64,000 bases of DNA. It comes from Leifsonia sp. NPDC080035. GTDB lineage: Bacteria; Actinomycetota; Actinomycetes; Actinomycetales; Microbacteriaceae. Position numbers and translations under genes: made by a program. Each line of letters begins with the position of its first letter. Within the stretch, counting starts at the first letter, position 1. The stretch spans positions 1,674,001 to 1,738,000 of the forward strand of contig NZ_CP157390.1 of NCBI RefSeq assembly GCF_040050925.1. The letters are read 5' to 3'. Shown here in pieces: positions 1 to 7,663 of this stretch. The notes under the pieces are model-generated. The model saw nothing but the letters and a program-made list of their open reading frames with translations, was not told where the DNA came from and made no database searches.

Positions 1-681
1 ATCGAGCGCGTTCTTGGCGTCGAGCCGGTAGCCGCGGCCGCGCTCCGTGACGATGGACAGGCCGGCGCCCGCGAGGTCCAGCTTCTTGCGCAGGTACGAC
101 ACGTACTGGTCGATGACGTTGGTGCCGATGTTCTCGGTCGTCCCCCACACCGACTCCAGGATGTCCGAACGCGAGAGGGTCTTGTCCGGGTTCGTCGCGA
201 AAAGGCGCAGCAGGGTGAACTCCCTGCGGCTGAGCGGCATCTCGTGACCGGAGACCAGCGCCTGGTGCTCGTGCGAGTCGATGGTGAGCCGCCCGACGGT
301 CACTTGCGGGCGCATCCCGCTCGGCTCGCGGCGCAGCAGCGCGCGTACCCGCGCGGCCAGCTCGGCGAAGGCGAACGGCTTGGTGAGGTAGTCGTCCGCG
401 CCGGAGTCGAGGCCGTGCACGCGGTCTTCGATCGCGTCGCGCGCGGTGAGCAGCAGGATGGGCATCGGGTTGGCGGCCTCACGGATGTGGCGGCACAGCT
501 CGAACCCGCTCATCCCGGGAAGCATCACGTCGATGGCGGCGGCCGAGTAGGCGTCGCTGCGTAGCGCGATCAGCGCGTCGACGCCGTTGGTGACCAGCGT
601 GACGTCGTATCCCTCGGCGGCGAGACCTCGCTGGACGAGGCCTCCCATGTCCGGATCGTCTTCGACAACGAGCAGCTTCAT
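1..681 (-). CDS. OmpR/PhoB-family response regulator, C-terminus cut by window edge
   Basis: Reading from ATG at 681 to the window edge gives 227 codons without a stop, so only the last few residues are missing. Residues 1-115 form a receiver domain: acidic pocket E7-D8-D9, phospho-acceptor D51 (AIDVMLPGMSG), T79 and K101 (TKPF). Residues about 125-225 form a winged-helix DNA-binding domain ending in TERGRGYRLD, typical of OmpR/PhoB proteins. It should be phosphorylated by a sensor kinase and bind DNA as a dimer. The kinase gene is expected beyond the left edge. There is no good Shine-Dalgarno, but the hexamer CACGAT (688-693) sits 6 nt before the ATG, so the mRNA may be leaderless. The target genes are unknown. 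Confidence 0.93.
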   Translation of the reverse strand, partial: MKLLVVEDDPDMGGLVQRGLAAEGYDVTLVTNGVDALIALRSDAYSAAAIDVMLPGMSGFELCRHIREAANPMPILLLTARDAIEDRVHGLDSGADDYLTKPFAFAELAARVRALLRREPSGMRPQVTVGRLTIDSHEHQALVSGHEMPLSRREFTLLRLFATNPDKTLSRSDILESVWGTTENIGTNVIDQYVSYLRKKLDLAGAGLSIVTERGRGYRLDAKNALD

Positions 682-770
682 GCGCCCATCGTGCCACTGT
701 TCACCGTGCCGGTGCTCGGTTCAACCGCCGCTCGACTGTGCACCCGCTGAACGTTCTCGCAGAACGAGCC

Positions 771-1196
771 TCAGGATTCCTCGACCACGGACTTGAGCGA
801 CCCGAGCGTCATCGCCCAGTTGTCGCCCATCCGCTGCGCCTCCGCATCATCGGCGCAGCCGTCCTGCGTGATGGTGACGAGCGTGCCGTCCCCGTCGGCC
901 GCGAGGAGGTAGGAGACGGTCTGGTAGCTCTCCGGCACGTCCGGCTTCCCGCTGAGCGGACTGTAGTAGCTGCTGACGAACCGCTCGTTCGGCACGAACT
1001 CGAGGATCGTGCCCTTGTCCTCGTACGGTTCGCCCTCCCACTCGCCGCGGTAGACGATCGGGGAGCCCTCGGTCCAGTCGGTGACGACGCGGGTCCCGAA
1101 CAGGAAGCGGGCGATGGTCGCCGGGTCGGTGATGGCGTGCCAGACCGCGTCCGGGGTGGCGTCGACGTGGATGCTCGCGCGTGCTGTCGTGGTCAT
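771..1196 (-). CDS. SRPBCC (AHSA1/START-like) domain protein
   Basis: This 141-residue protein covers a single SRPBCC helix-grip domain from end to end. The N-terminus (SIHVDATPDAVWHAITDP) and the closing amphipathic helix (MGDNWAMTLGSLKSVVEES) are diagnostic of the AHSA1 subgroup. Members bind hydrophobic ligands in a cavity or act as stress or ligand-binding accessories; the ligand cannot be read from sequence. It lies 51 bp downstream of the Lrp-like gene on the same strand and could be cotranscribed with it. It may also have its own promoter, since CAGACT (1203-1208) lies 6 nt before the ATG. In actinobacteria such genes often travel with ArsR regulators, but none is present here. Confidence 0.85.
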   Translation of the reverse strand: MTTTARASIHVDATPDAVWHAITDPATIARFLFGTRVVTDWTEGSPIVYRGEWEGEPYEDKGTILEFVPNERFVSSYYSPLSGKPDVPESYQTVSYLLAADGDGTLVTITQDGCADDAEAQRMGDNWAMTLGSLKSVVEES

Positions 1197-1247
1197 GTGA
1201 CGAGTCTGCGACGCCCGGCTCCGCGGCGATAGAAGATTCGCGACAGC

Positions 1248-1697
1248 TCAGCCGTTGCCGCGGTTGATCAGGCGGGAGAGCACGATCGCGCTGCGCGTGT
1301 GGTCGACGTTGGGTGCGAGGCGCACCTTCTCCAGGGCCGCCTCGAGGCTCGGGATGTCGCGCGAGCGGATGTGGACGATGGCGTCGGCGCTGCCCGTGAC
1401 GGTCCCGGCGTCGACGACCTCCGGCACGGCGGAGAGGATGCGCAGCAGCTCCTCGGGCGACACCGTCCCGCGGCAGAACAGTTCGACGTACGCCTCGGTG
1501 CTCATGCCGTCGATCGCCGGGTCGACCTGAATGGTGAATCCGCGGATCACCCCGTCGGCCACCAGGCGGTCGACGCGGCGCTTCACCGCCGACGCGGACA
1601 GCCCCACCACCGATCCGATGTCGCCGTAGCCGGCCCGCGCGTTCTGGCGGAGAAGGTCGAGGATGCTGCGATCGAGGTTGTCCACGAGAGGAAGCAT
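1248..1697 (-). CDS. Lrp/AsnC-family transcriptional regulator
   Basis: The 149-residue product has the standard Lrp layout. An N-terminal helix-turn-helix spans about residues 6-55 (LDRSILDLLRQNARAGYGDI, then LSASAVKRRVDRL). A C-terminal RAM/AsnC ligand domain spans about 65-140 (GTVTGSADAIVHIRSRD). Such proteins form octamers and respond to amino acids. It is divergent from the arginine/ornithine genes starting at 1866, with 168 bp between, so it is the obvious candidate regulator of that operon, sensing arginine or ornithine; this is inference from position. AACGAT (1705-1710) lies 7 nt upstream of the ATG, compatible with a leaderless transcript. Confidence 0.92.
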   Translation of the reverse strand: MLPLVDNLDRSILDLLRQNARAGYGDIGSVVGLSASAVKRRVDRLVADGVIRGFTIQVDPAIDGMSTEAYVELFCRGTVSPEELLRILSAVPEVVDAGTVTGSADAIVHIRSRDIPSLEAALEKVRLAPNVDHTRSAIVLSRLINRGNG

Positions 1698-1865
1698 ATG
1701 GTGGATCGTTGCGTCTCAGCGAGCCTCACGCGCGAATCGTGCGCGGGGACGCAATCGACCCGAGTCCAGCGGCCGAGCAAGGATCGTGTGCGAACCTGCC
1801 CGGAGCGGTGATTTCGTGCGCGAGGACGCATCCAATCGCCGACTTCCGCGTGTGACACTAGCCTC

Positions 1866-2726
1866 ATGTCGATCACCGACGAGGAGGCCGTGGCGCGCTC
1901 GGGGGAGCCGGAGCGCACGGCGCGGCCCCGCACCGTGCTGATGTGCCGCCCCGAGCACTTCGCCGTCGTCTACCGGATCAACCCGTGGATGAACCCCGGG
2001 CTGCCGACGGACACCTCCCTCGCCGTGCGCCAATGGCAGCGACTCCACGACACGTATCGTGAGCTCGGATTCGATGTCCGGCTCATCGAACCGCTCGAAG
2101 GTCTGCCCGACATGATCTACGCGGCCAACGGCGGCTTCGTGATCGGCAACGTGGCCTACGGTGCGAGCTTCGCCTACCCGGAGCGACGGCCGGAAGGCCC
2201 GGCGTACATGGACTGGTTCCGCGCCAACGGCTACGAGGTCATCGTCCCGGAGCAGGTGAACGAGGGCGAGGGCGACTTCCTGCTCGTCGGCGACACCATC
2301 CTCGCCGGCACCGGCTTCCGCAGCAGCGACGCGAGCCACGACGAGCTGGCGCGGGTCTTCGGCCGTGAGGTGCTGACCCTGCGGCTGACCGATCCGAGCT
2401 TCTACCACCTGGACACGGCGCTCGCCGTGCTGGACTCCACCCCGGGGCAGGAGCACATCGCCTACCTGCCGTCCGCGTTCGACCCGCCCAGCCGCGCCCG
2501 GCTCGAGGAGCGCTTCCCGGACGCGATCCTGGTGACCGACACGGATGCGGCCGTGCTCGGGCTCAACGCGTTCTCGGACGGACGCAACGTGGTCATCGCC
2601 TCCCGCGCCGCGGGTTTCGCGGCGCAGCTGCGCGAGCACGGCTACGACCCGATCGGCGTCGACCTCTCCGAGCTGCTGCTCGGCGGGGGCGGCGTCAAGT
2701 GCTGCACGCTGGAACTGCGACGCTGA
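1866..2726 (+). CDS. Guanidino-group hydrolase (DDAH / arginine dihydrolase-like, GME superfamily)
   Basis: The 286-residue protein belongs to the guanidino-modifying superfamily. The catalytic pieces are visible: acidic motif EGEGDF (133-138), His181 (SFYHLDTAL) and nucleophilic Cys at 279 or 280 near the C-terminus (GGGGVKCCTLELRR). It would attack the guanidinium carbon of arginine or methylarginine. Usual annotation is dimethylargininase, giving citrulline and an amine. However, the N-terminal MCRPEHF...INPWM and the loop PDMIYAANGG (Ala-Asn at 87-88) look more like cyanobacterial arginine dihydrolase (ArgZ/AgrE) than Pseudomonas DDAH, which would make ornithine directly. Ornithine aminotransferase follows 11 bp later. 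GACACT (1854-1859) lies 6 nt before the ATG. The family call is firm and the exact reaction is open. Confidence 0.88.
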   Translation: MSITDEEAVARSGEPERTARPRTVLMCRPEHFAVVYRINPWMNPGLPTDTSLAVRQWQRLHDTYRELGFDVRLIEPLEGLPDMIYAANGGFVIGNVAYGASFAYPERRPEGPAYMDWFRANGYEVIVPEQVNEGEGDFLLVGDTILAGTGFRSSDASHDELARVFGREVLTLRLTDPSFYHLDTALAVLDSTPGQEHIAYLPSAFDPPSRARLEERFPDAILVTDTDAAVLGLNAFSDGRNVVIASRAAGFAAQLREHGYDPIGVDLSELLLGGGGVKCCTLELRR

Positions 2727-2737
2727 GGAGACAGCAG

Positions 2738-4015
2738 ATGAGCGAGACCGTCGCGCGGGAGACCGCGGCCCACCGCATCCACCCGGTCACCGTCGCGCCG
2801 AGCGAGCGCCAGACCGAGGCGATCGCGCAGGAGGAGGAGCACGCCGCCCACAACTACCATCCGCTTCCTGTCGTCGTCGCGGAGGGTCAGGGCGCGTGGG
2901 TCACCGACATCGACGGCCGCCGCTACCTCGACTGCCTCGCCGCGTACTCGGCGGTGAACTTCGGGCACTCCAACCCGGTGCTGCTGGATGCGGCACGAGC
3001 GCAGCTCGACCGGATCACCCTCACCAGCCGCGCGTTCCACAACGACCAGCTCGGGCCCTTCGTCGCCGAGCTCGCGCAGCTCGCGGGCAAGGACATGGTG
3101 CTGCCGATGAACACCGGCGCCGAGGCGGTCGAATCGGCCATCAAGGTGGCGAGGGCCTGGGGATACCGGGTGAAGGGCGTGCCGGACGGCGCGGCGAACA
3201 TCATCGTGATGGCCGGGAACTTCCACGGGCGCACGACCACCATCGTCAGCTTCAGCGACGACCCGGACGCGCGCGACGACTTCGGTCCGTACACGCCGGG
3301 CTTCCGCACCGTGCCGTACGGCGACGCGGCGGCGCTCGCCGCGGCCGTCGACGAGGACACGGTCGCGGTGCTGGTCGAGCCGATCCAGGGCGAGGCGGGC
3401 ATCGTCGTCCCGCCGCCGGACTTCCTGCCCGCGGTACGGGCACTGTGCGACGAGCGCCGCATCCTCTTCATCGCCGACGAGATCCAGTCCGGGCTCGGCC
3501 GCACCGGCGCCACCTTCGCGTGCGACCTGGCCGGGGTCGTCCCGGACCTGTACCTGCTCGGCAAGGCGCTCGGCGGTGGCATCGTCCCGGTGTCCGCGGT
3601 CGTGGGCGACCGGGATGTGCTGGGCGTGCTCCGCCCGGGCGAGCACGGCTCCACCTTCGGCGGCAACCCGCTGGCCGCGGCGGTCGGCCGCGCGGTCGTG
3701 GCACTGCTGGCGACCGGCGAGCCGCAGGAGCGGGCCGAACTCCTGGGCAGACGCCTGCACGCGGGCCTCGAACGGCTGATCGGCCACGGGGTGCTGGCGG
3801 TGCGGGGAGCCGGGCTCTGGGCCGGGATCGACATCGACCCGGACCTCGCGACAGGGCGGGAGGTATGCGAACTCCTGATGGAGCGCGGCGTGCTCGCGAA
3901 GGACACCCACGGCTCCACCATCCGGCTCGCCCCGCCGATCGTGGTGGACCCGGCCGACCTCGACTGGGCGGTCGAACAGCTGGAAGTAGTGCTGCTGGAC
4001 CTCTCCGGACGCTGA
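2738..4015 (+). CDS. rocD: Ornithine--oxo-acid aminotransferase
   Basis: A 425-residue fold-type I PLP enzyme. Landmarks are the Gly/Asn/Thr phosphate-binding stretch MNTGAEAVESAIK (124-136), ADEIQSGLGRTG with D247 pairing to the pyridine nitrogen, and the Schiff-base lysine K276 (LLGKALGGG). The segment AAHNYHPLPVVV near the N-terminus is characteristic of ornithine aminotransferases. The enzyme turns ornithine plus 2-oxoglutarate into glutamate-5-semialdehyde and glutamate. The ATG at 2738 follows an AGGAG ribosome site 7 bases earlier; an in-frame start at 2699 lies inside the previous gene and is not needed. Together with the upstream hydrolase it forms an arginine-to-glutamate route without arginase. 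Confidence 0.94.
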   Translation: MSETVARETAAHRIHPVTVAPSERQTEAIAQEEEHAAHNYHPLPVVVAEGQGAWVTDIDGRRYLDCLAAYSAVNFGHSNPVLLDAARAQLDRITLTSRAFHNDQLGPFVAELAQLAGKDMVLPMNTGAEAVESAIKVARAWGYRVKGVPDGAANIIVMAGNFHGRTTTIVSFSDDPDARDDFGPYTPGFRTVPYGDAAALAAAVDEDTVAVLVEPIQGEAGIVVPPPDFLPAVRALCDERRILFIADEIQSGLGRTGATFACDLAGVVPDLYLLGKALGGGIVPVSAVVGDRDVLGVLRPGEHGSTFGGNPLAAAVGRAVVALLATGEPQERAELLGRRLHAGLERLIGHGVLAVRGAGLWAGIDIDPDLATGREVCELLMERGVLAKDTHGSTIRLAPPIVVDPADLDWAVEQLEVVLLDLSGR

Positions 4016-4060
4016 GAACGGGCGTTCACCTCCCGCGTGGACGGTGGGAGCATGGGCGCC

Positions 4061-5551
4061 ATGAGTGCCACCAGAGACGAGGAACCGGACCGCGGGAGCA
4101 ACACGAAGGTCGCCGACCCCAGCCACGGCTTCTTCGGGCAGCCGCGCGCGCTCGCCAACATCTTCGGCGTGGAGATGTGGGAGCGCTTCTCGTTCTACGG
4201 GATGCAGGGCATCCTGCTCATCTACCTCTACTACTCCGCCGAGCGCGGGGGCCTGGGGATCGACCAGGCCACCGCCGCCGGGATCGTCGGGGCATACGGC
4301 GGAGCGGTCTACCTCTCGACCATCCTCGGCGCGTGGCTCGCCGACCGGCTGTTCGGCTCGGAGCGCGTGCTGTTCTGGAGCGCGGTCGTCATCATGGCCG
4401 GGCACATCTCGCTCGCCCTGCTGCCCAGCTACGCGGGCGTCATCGCCGGCCTCCTGTTCGTCGCGATCGGCAGCGGCGGGCTCAAGGCCAACGCCACCCG
4501 GATCGTCGGGACGCTGTACGACGAGCACGACTCCCGTCGCGACGCCGGCTTCTCGCTCTTCTACCTCGGCATCAACCTCGGCGGGCTCCTCGGACCGCTG
4601 CTGACGGGCCTGCTGCAGTCCACCCTCGGCTTCCACTGGGGCTTCGCGCTCGCCGCGGTGGGGATGGCCATCGGCCTCATCCAGTACTCCCTCGGCCGCC
4701 GGCGGCTCCCGGATCGGGCCAGGGAGATCCCGAACCCGCTGCCCTCCCGCCGGTACCCGCTCGTCATCGGGATCGGGATCGCCGCGGTCATCGTCATCCT
4801 CGTCCTGGTGTTCTCCGGCGTGGTCACCGCGCAGAACCTCGCGCTCTGGGTGATCGGCGTCGTCATCGTCTCGGCGATCGCCTACTTCGCGGTCATCCTC
4901 TCGTCGCGGCTGCTGAACGGCGACGAGCGCTCGCGCATCATCGCCTTCATCCCGCTGTTCATCACGAACGCCGCGTTCTGGTCGCTGTACCAGCAGCAGT
5001 TCACGGTCGTCACGATCTACTCGGACGAGCGCCTGAATCGGAACCTGTTCGGCTGGGAGTTCCCGGTCTCGTGGGTGCAGTCGATCAACCCGATCTTCAT
5101 CATCGTGCTCTCCGGCGTCTTCGCCGCGATCTGGACGAAGTGGGGCGACAAGCAGCCGTCCACCCCGCTCAAGTTTGCCGCGGGGACCGTGGTGATGGGC
5201 GTGGCGTTCTTCCTGTTCCTGTTCTGGGCCGGCGGCGGCAAGAACAGCACGCCGCTTCTGGCGGTGGTGGGCATCCTGCTCGTGTTCACGATCGCCGAGC
5301 TGCTGATCTCGCCGGTGGGGCTGTCCGCCTCGACCAAACTGGCGCCGCACGCGTTCCAGGCGCAGATGGTCGCGCTGTACTTCCTCTCCGTGGCGCTCGG
5401 GACCGCGATGGCGGGGCAGCTCGCGAAGCTCTACGCGCCGGAGACGGAGGGCATCTACTTCGGCGTGATCGGCGGCATCGCGGTCGTGATCGGCGTGATC
5501 CTCGGGCTGATGAGCCCGTGGGTGCTCAAGATGATGCGCGGGGTGCGCTGA
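4061..5551 (+). CDS. POT/PTR2-family proton-coupled oligopeptide transporter
   Basis: The 496-residue integral membrane protein carries both PTR2 signatures: EMWERFSFYGMQ in the first transmembrane region (the ExxERF proton-coupling motif) and FSLFYLGINLGGLLGPL near helix 4-5. About 14 hydrophobic segments are evident. It should import di- and tripeptides by proton symport. I chose ATG 4061 because GGTGGGAG ends 10 bases upstream; ATG 4052 and GTG 4037 are also in frame but badly spaced. It follows rocD by 45 bp on the same strand and probably belongs to the operon, supplying peptide-derived arginine. Confidence 0.93.
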   Translation: MSATRDEEPDRGSNTKVADPSHGFFGQPRALANIFGVEMWERFSFYGMQGILLIYLYYSAERGGLGIDQATAAGIVGAYGGAVYLSTILGAWLADRLFGSERVLFWSAVVIMAGHISLALLPSYAGVIAGLLFVAIGSGGLKANATRIVGTLYDEHDSRRDAGFSLFYLGINLGGLLGPLLTGLLQSTLGFHWGFALAAVGMAIGLIQYSLGRRRLPDRAREIPNPLPSRRYPLVIGIGIAAVIVILVLVFSGVVTAQNLALWVIGVVIVSAIAYFAVILSSRLLNGDERSRIIAFIPLFITNAAFWSLYQQQFTVVTIYSDERLNRNLFGWEFPVSWVQSINPIFIIVLSGVFAAIWTKWGDKQPSTPLKFAAGTVVMGVAFFLFLFWAGGGKNSTPLLAVVGILLVFTIAELLISPVGLSASTKLAPHAFQAQMVALYFLSVALGTAMAGQLAKLYAPETEGIYFGVIGGIAVVIGVILGLMSPWVLKMMRGVR

Positions 5552-5602
5552 CCGCGTCGCGCTGACCGCGTCGCGCTGACACGGTCGGCCATACTGGAGG
5601 GC

Positions 5603-6247
5603 ATGGCGAGGATCCTGGCGGTGTGCCGTGTCGAGCAGCTGCTCCCCGACGCGAGCTCGGTCGGCGTGACGGCGATCGACAAGCGCCCGGTCGACGGCCG
5701 GGTGAAGGCGCGCCCGCTCGGACTGCGCGCGGACGTCCAGGCGGACCGCAAGAACCACGGCGGGCCGAGCAAGGCGCTGTACGCGTACGCGGAGGAGGAC
5801 GCCGAGTTCTGGGCGGCCGAGCTCGGCCGGCCCATCCCCGCCGGTCTGTTCGGCGAGAACCTGCGCACCGCAGGGCTCGACGTGAACGGCGCGGAGATCG
5901 GGGAGCGCTGGCGGATCGGCGACGAGCTGGTGGTGGAGGTGACCTGCCCGCGGACGCCGTGCGCGACCTTCCAGCGCCGGATGAGGGAGCAGCAGTGGGT
6001 GAAGCGCTTCACCCAGGCGAACCGGGTCGGCGCGTACCTGTCGATCGTGCACGCCGGAACCGTCGGTGCGGGTGACACGGTCGAGGTCGTCGACCGGCCC
6101 GGCCACGGTGTCACGATCGCGTCGTGGTTCGGCGGCGCGGACGCGGCTCAGGCGGACGCGCTCGAGGCGGCGGAACGGGCAGGAGCCGTGACGCTCGCCC
6201 GCGAGATGGTCGAGTCGATCGCGTCGGTGCGCCGCCGCGCGGCCTGA
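5603..6247 (+). CDS. MOSC domain protein (YiiM-like)
   Basis: 214 residues. Core MOSC motifs are present: KNHGGPSKALYAY (about 53-65), FGENLRTAGLDVNGAEIGE (about 85-103) and TCPRTPCATFQRR containing the conserved cysteine thought to bind a molybdenum-cofactor sulfide. YiiM-type proteins carry this domain plus a short C-terminal helical extension, matched here by the last 60 residues. A role in molybdenum-cofactor-dependent reduction of N-hydroxylated compounds is known for relatives; the substrate here is unknown. CATACT (5590-5595) ends 7 nt before the ATG, and GGAGGG also lies in that gap, so either leaderless or SD-led initiation is possible. Confidence 0.88.
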   Translation: MARILAVCRVEQLLPDASSVGVTAIDKRPVDGRVKARPLGLRADVQADRKNHGGPSKALYAYAEEDAEFWAAELGRPIPAGLFGENLRTAGLDVNGAEIGERWRIGDELVVEVTCPRTPCATFQRRMREQQWVKRFTQANRVGAYLSIVHAGTVGAGDTVEVVDRPGHGVTIASWFGGADAAQADALEAAERAGAVTLAREMVESIASVRRRAA

Positions 6248-6253
6248 GCGCGC

Positions 6254-7138
6254 CTACGCGTCGGCGAGCCCGAGCTCGCGGCGCCAGTGCGCGAGGAACT
6301 CGGCCCCGGCCTCGTCGTGCGTGGCGTCGCCGATCGTGATCACCTCGTACGGCCGTTCGAGGATGCCGTCGGCGGGACGCACGTCCACGTGCGCGACGTC
6401 CCTCCCGGTGCTGTGCACGAAGTCGGCCATCTTGTAGTCGCTGCGCGAATCGCCCACCGAGCGCCAGCGCGCCGGCAGCGGGCCACGGGCGGCGAAGTAG
6501 TCGAACGCGCGCCGGGCGCCGCGGTCCTTGTCGAGCAGGACCGACTCGATATCGGTCGAGATGATCGTCGGGTCGATGCGGAAGGGCACGGCGCCCTCCG
6601 CGTCGGAGGCCTCCCGCTCGCCGTAGCGCAGGCCCAGCCCGAGGCCGGTCAGCAGCTCGAACGCCTCGTCCTGGAAACGGAGCTGCGACTCGCGATAGGT
6701 GTCCGCATCCACGTCGGTCCGCTGCTCGACCGAGATCATCGCGCGCTTCGTCTCGTCGAAGAACATCGTGTCCGCGAACCGGTCGCGCACCAGCGAGCGG
6801 ATGCCGTTCACGGCCTCCTCGGGAAGCGCCACCGAGTCGTCCACGGTGACCTCGCCCATCCCCTCGCCGGTGATCGGCGCCCACGCGCCGCCCTTCTCGA
6901 AGACGCCGAACATCCGCGACCCCTGGCGGGCGAGCGCATCGTCGAGTCCCGCGGCGCACAGCGGCGCCACGACCTGGTGGCGGATGAAGTCGCCGGACCG
7001 GCCCGTGATGAACGCGATCGGCACTCCCGCCGCCGCCATCGCCACGAGATCGGTGACGATGCTGCGGATGGCGATCGTACGGGTGACGGGGCTCGCGATG
7101 GGGCCGTCGACGTCGAAGAGGAGACCGAGATTGTGCAC
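6254..7138 (-). CDS. HAD-superfamily hydrolase
   Basis: About 294 residues from a GTG at 7138, chosen because AGAGAGA lies 6-8 bases upstream; the open frame extends further but without homology-like character. Motif I is LLFDVDGP (nucleophile and acid Asp), motif II is FITGR, and motif IV is VGDSRSDYKMADF. The insertion between motifs II and III is large, resembling Cof-type (HAD-IIB) sugar or cofactor phosphatases. It probably dephosphorylates a small phosphorylated metabolite in the cytoplasm; the substrate cannot be told. It is convergent with the MOSC gene, with only 6 bp between stops. Confidence 0.8.
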   Translation of the reverse strand: MHNLGLLFDVDGPIASPVTRTIAIRSIVTDLVAMAAAGVPIAFITGRSGDFIRHQVVAPLCAAGLDDALARQGSRMFGVFEKGGAWAPITGEGMGEVTVDDSVALPEEAVNGIRSLVRDRFADTMFFDETKRAMISVEQRTDVDADTYRESQLRFQDEAFELLTGLGLGLRYGEREASDAEGAVPFRIDPTIISTDIESVLLDKDRGARRAFDYFAARGPLPARWRSVGDSRSDYKMADFVHSTGRDVAHVDVRPADGILERPYEVITIGDATHDEAGAEFLAHWRRELGLADA

Positions 7139-7621
7139 GGTCCATTCTCTCTCGGGCACCGACCTGTCGGTCTGCCGGATGCACGGAGCGGGCTCGTCCC
7201 GGCCACGTAGTCCCGGGCGGTCACGTACGGAACAACGTGAAGAGTGGGCTGACCGATCGGCGCGATTCGACGCAAAGGGACTGACCGGGAGGCGCACGGC
7301 CCTGAGCGACCGCGAGTGGCTGCCTAGCGTAGTGCCGGAAGTCGCATATCAACCCGAAAGTGGTACGCAGTGTTTCCTCGTTCAGCCCCCGGTCCCCGCC
7401 TACGGCCGCCGTTCGCCGTCCTCTCCGTGACGCACGCGCCCCTCCGAAGCGACCGCAGAGCAGACAGGGCGTAGCGCCGAGGCGGCCGGCGCCGTCCGCC
7501 CACTCGTACCCACCACAGCATCCACGCACGCGATCCAGCGCCCCGCGTTTCCGCGGGCGGCGCCGAGGCGCTCCGCCCTCGATCGCGCGCACCCCGTTTT
7601 CTCTCGATGAGGAGTGCCGAC
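7139..7621. other. Long intergenic region between HAD gene and LuxR leader
   Basis: About 480 bp with no convincing ORF on either strand; the open frames here lack ribosome sites and look like GC-rich shadows. A perfect palindrome ACCGACCTGTCGGT occupies 7158-7171, 20 bp upstream of the HAD GTG, and could be an operator for that gene. The rest probably holds a long 5' untranslated leader for the LuxR regulator. I see no clear sigma-70 promoter or riboswitch motif. Confidence 0.5.
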
Positions 7622-7663
7622 ATGTACACCACCACCCGTTCACCGCGTCCCGTGAGGGCGTGA
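7622..7663 (+). CDS. 13-codon leader peptide upstream of LuxR regulator
   Basis: ATG 7622 follows GATGAGGAGTG, the best Shine-Dalgarno in this region, at proper spacing. It encodes MYTTTRSPRPVRA and stops at TGA 7661-7663, which overlaps the GTG (7660-7662) of the LuxR-family gene as GTGA. The regulator itself has no good ribosome site of its own, so its translation is probably coupled to this peptide. Three consecutive Thr codons and several Arg/Pro codons could in principle make the coupling sensitive to translation speed. No function beyond coupling can be claimed. Confidence 0.55.
   Translation: MYTTTRSPRPVRA

Noticed and set aside
2699..2737. Upstream start for rocD
   Set aside because: Lies inside the preceding gene; ATG 2738 has AGGAG at proper spacing.
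2642..6106. 1154-codon open frame on the minus strand
   Set aside because: It lies opposite the hydrolase, rocD, POT and MOSC genes, has low-complexity Arg/Asp/Glu-rich sequence and no ribosome site; a GC-codon shadow.
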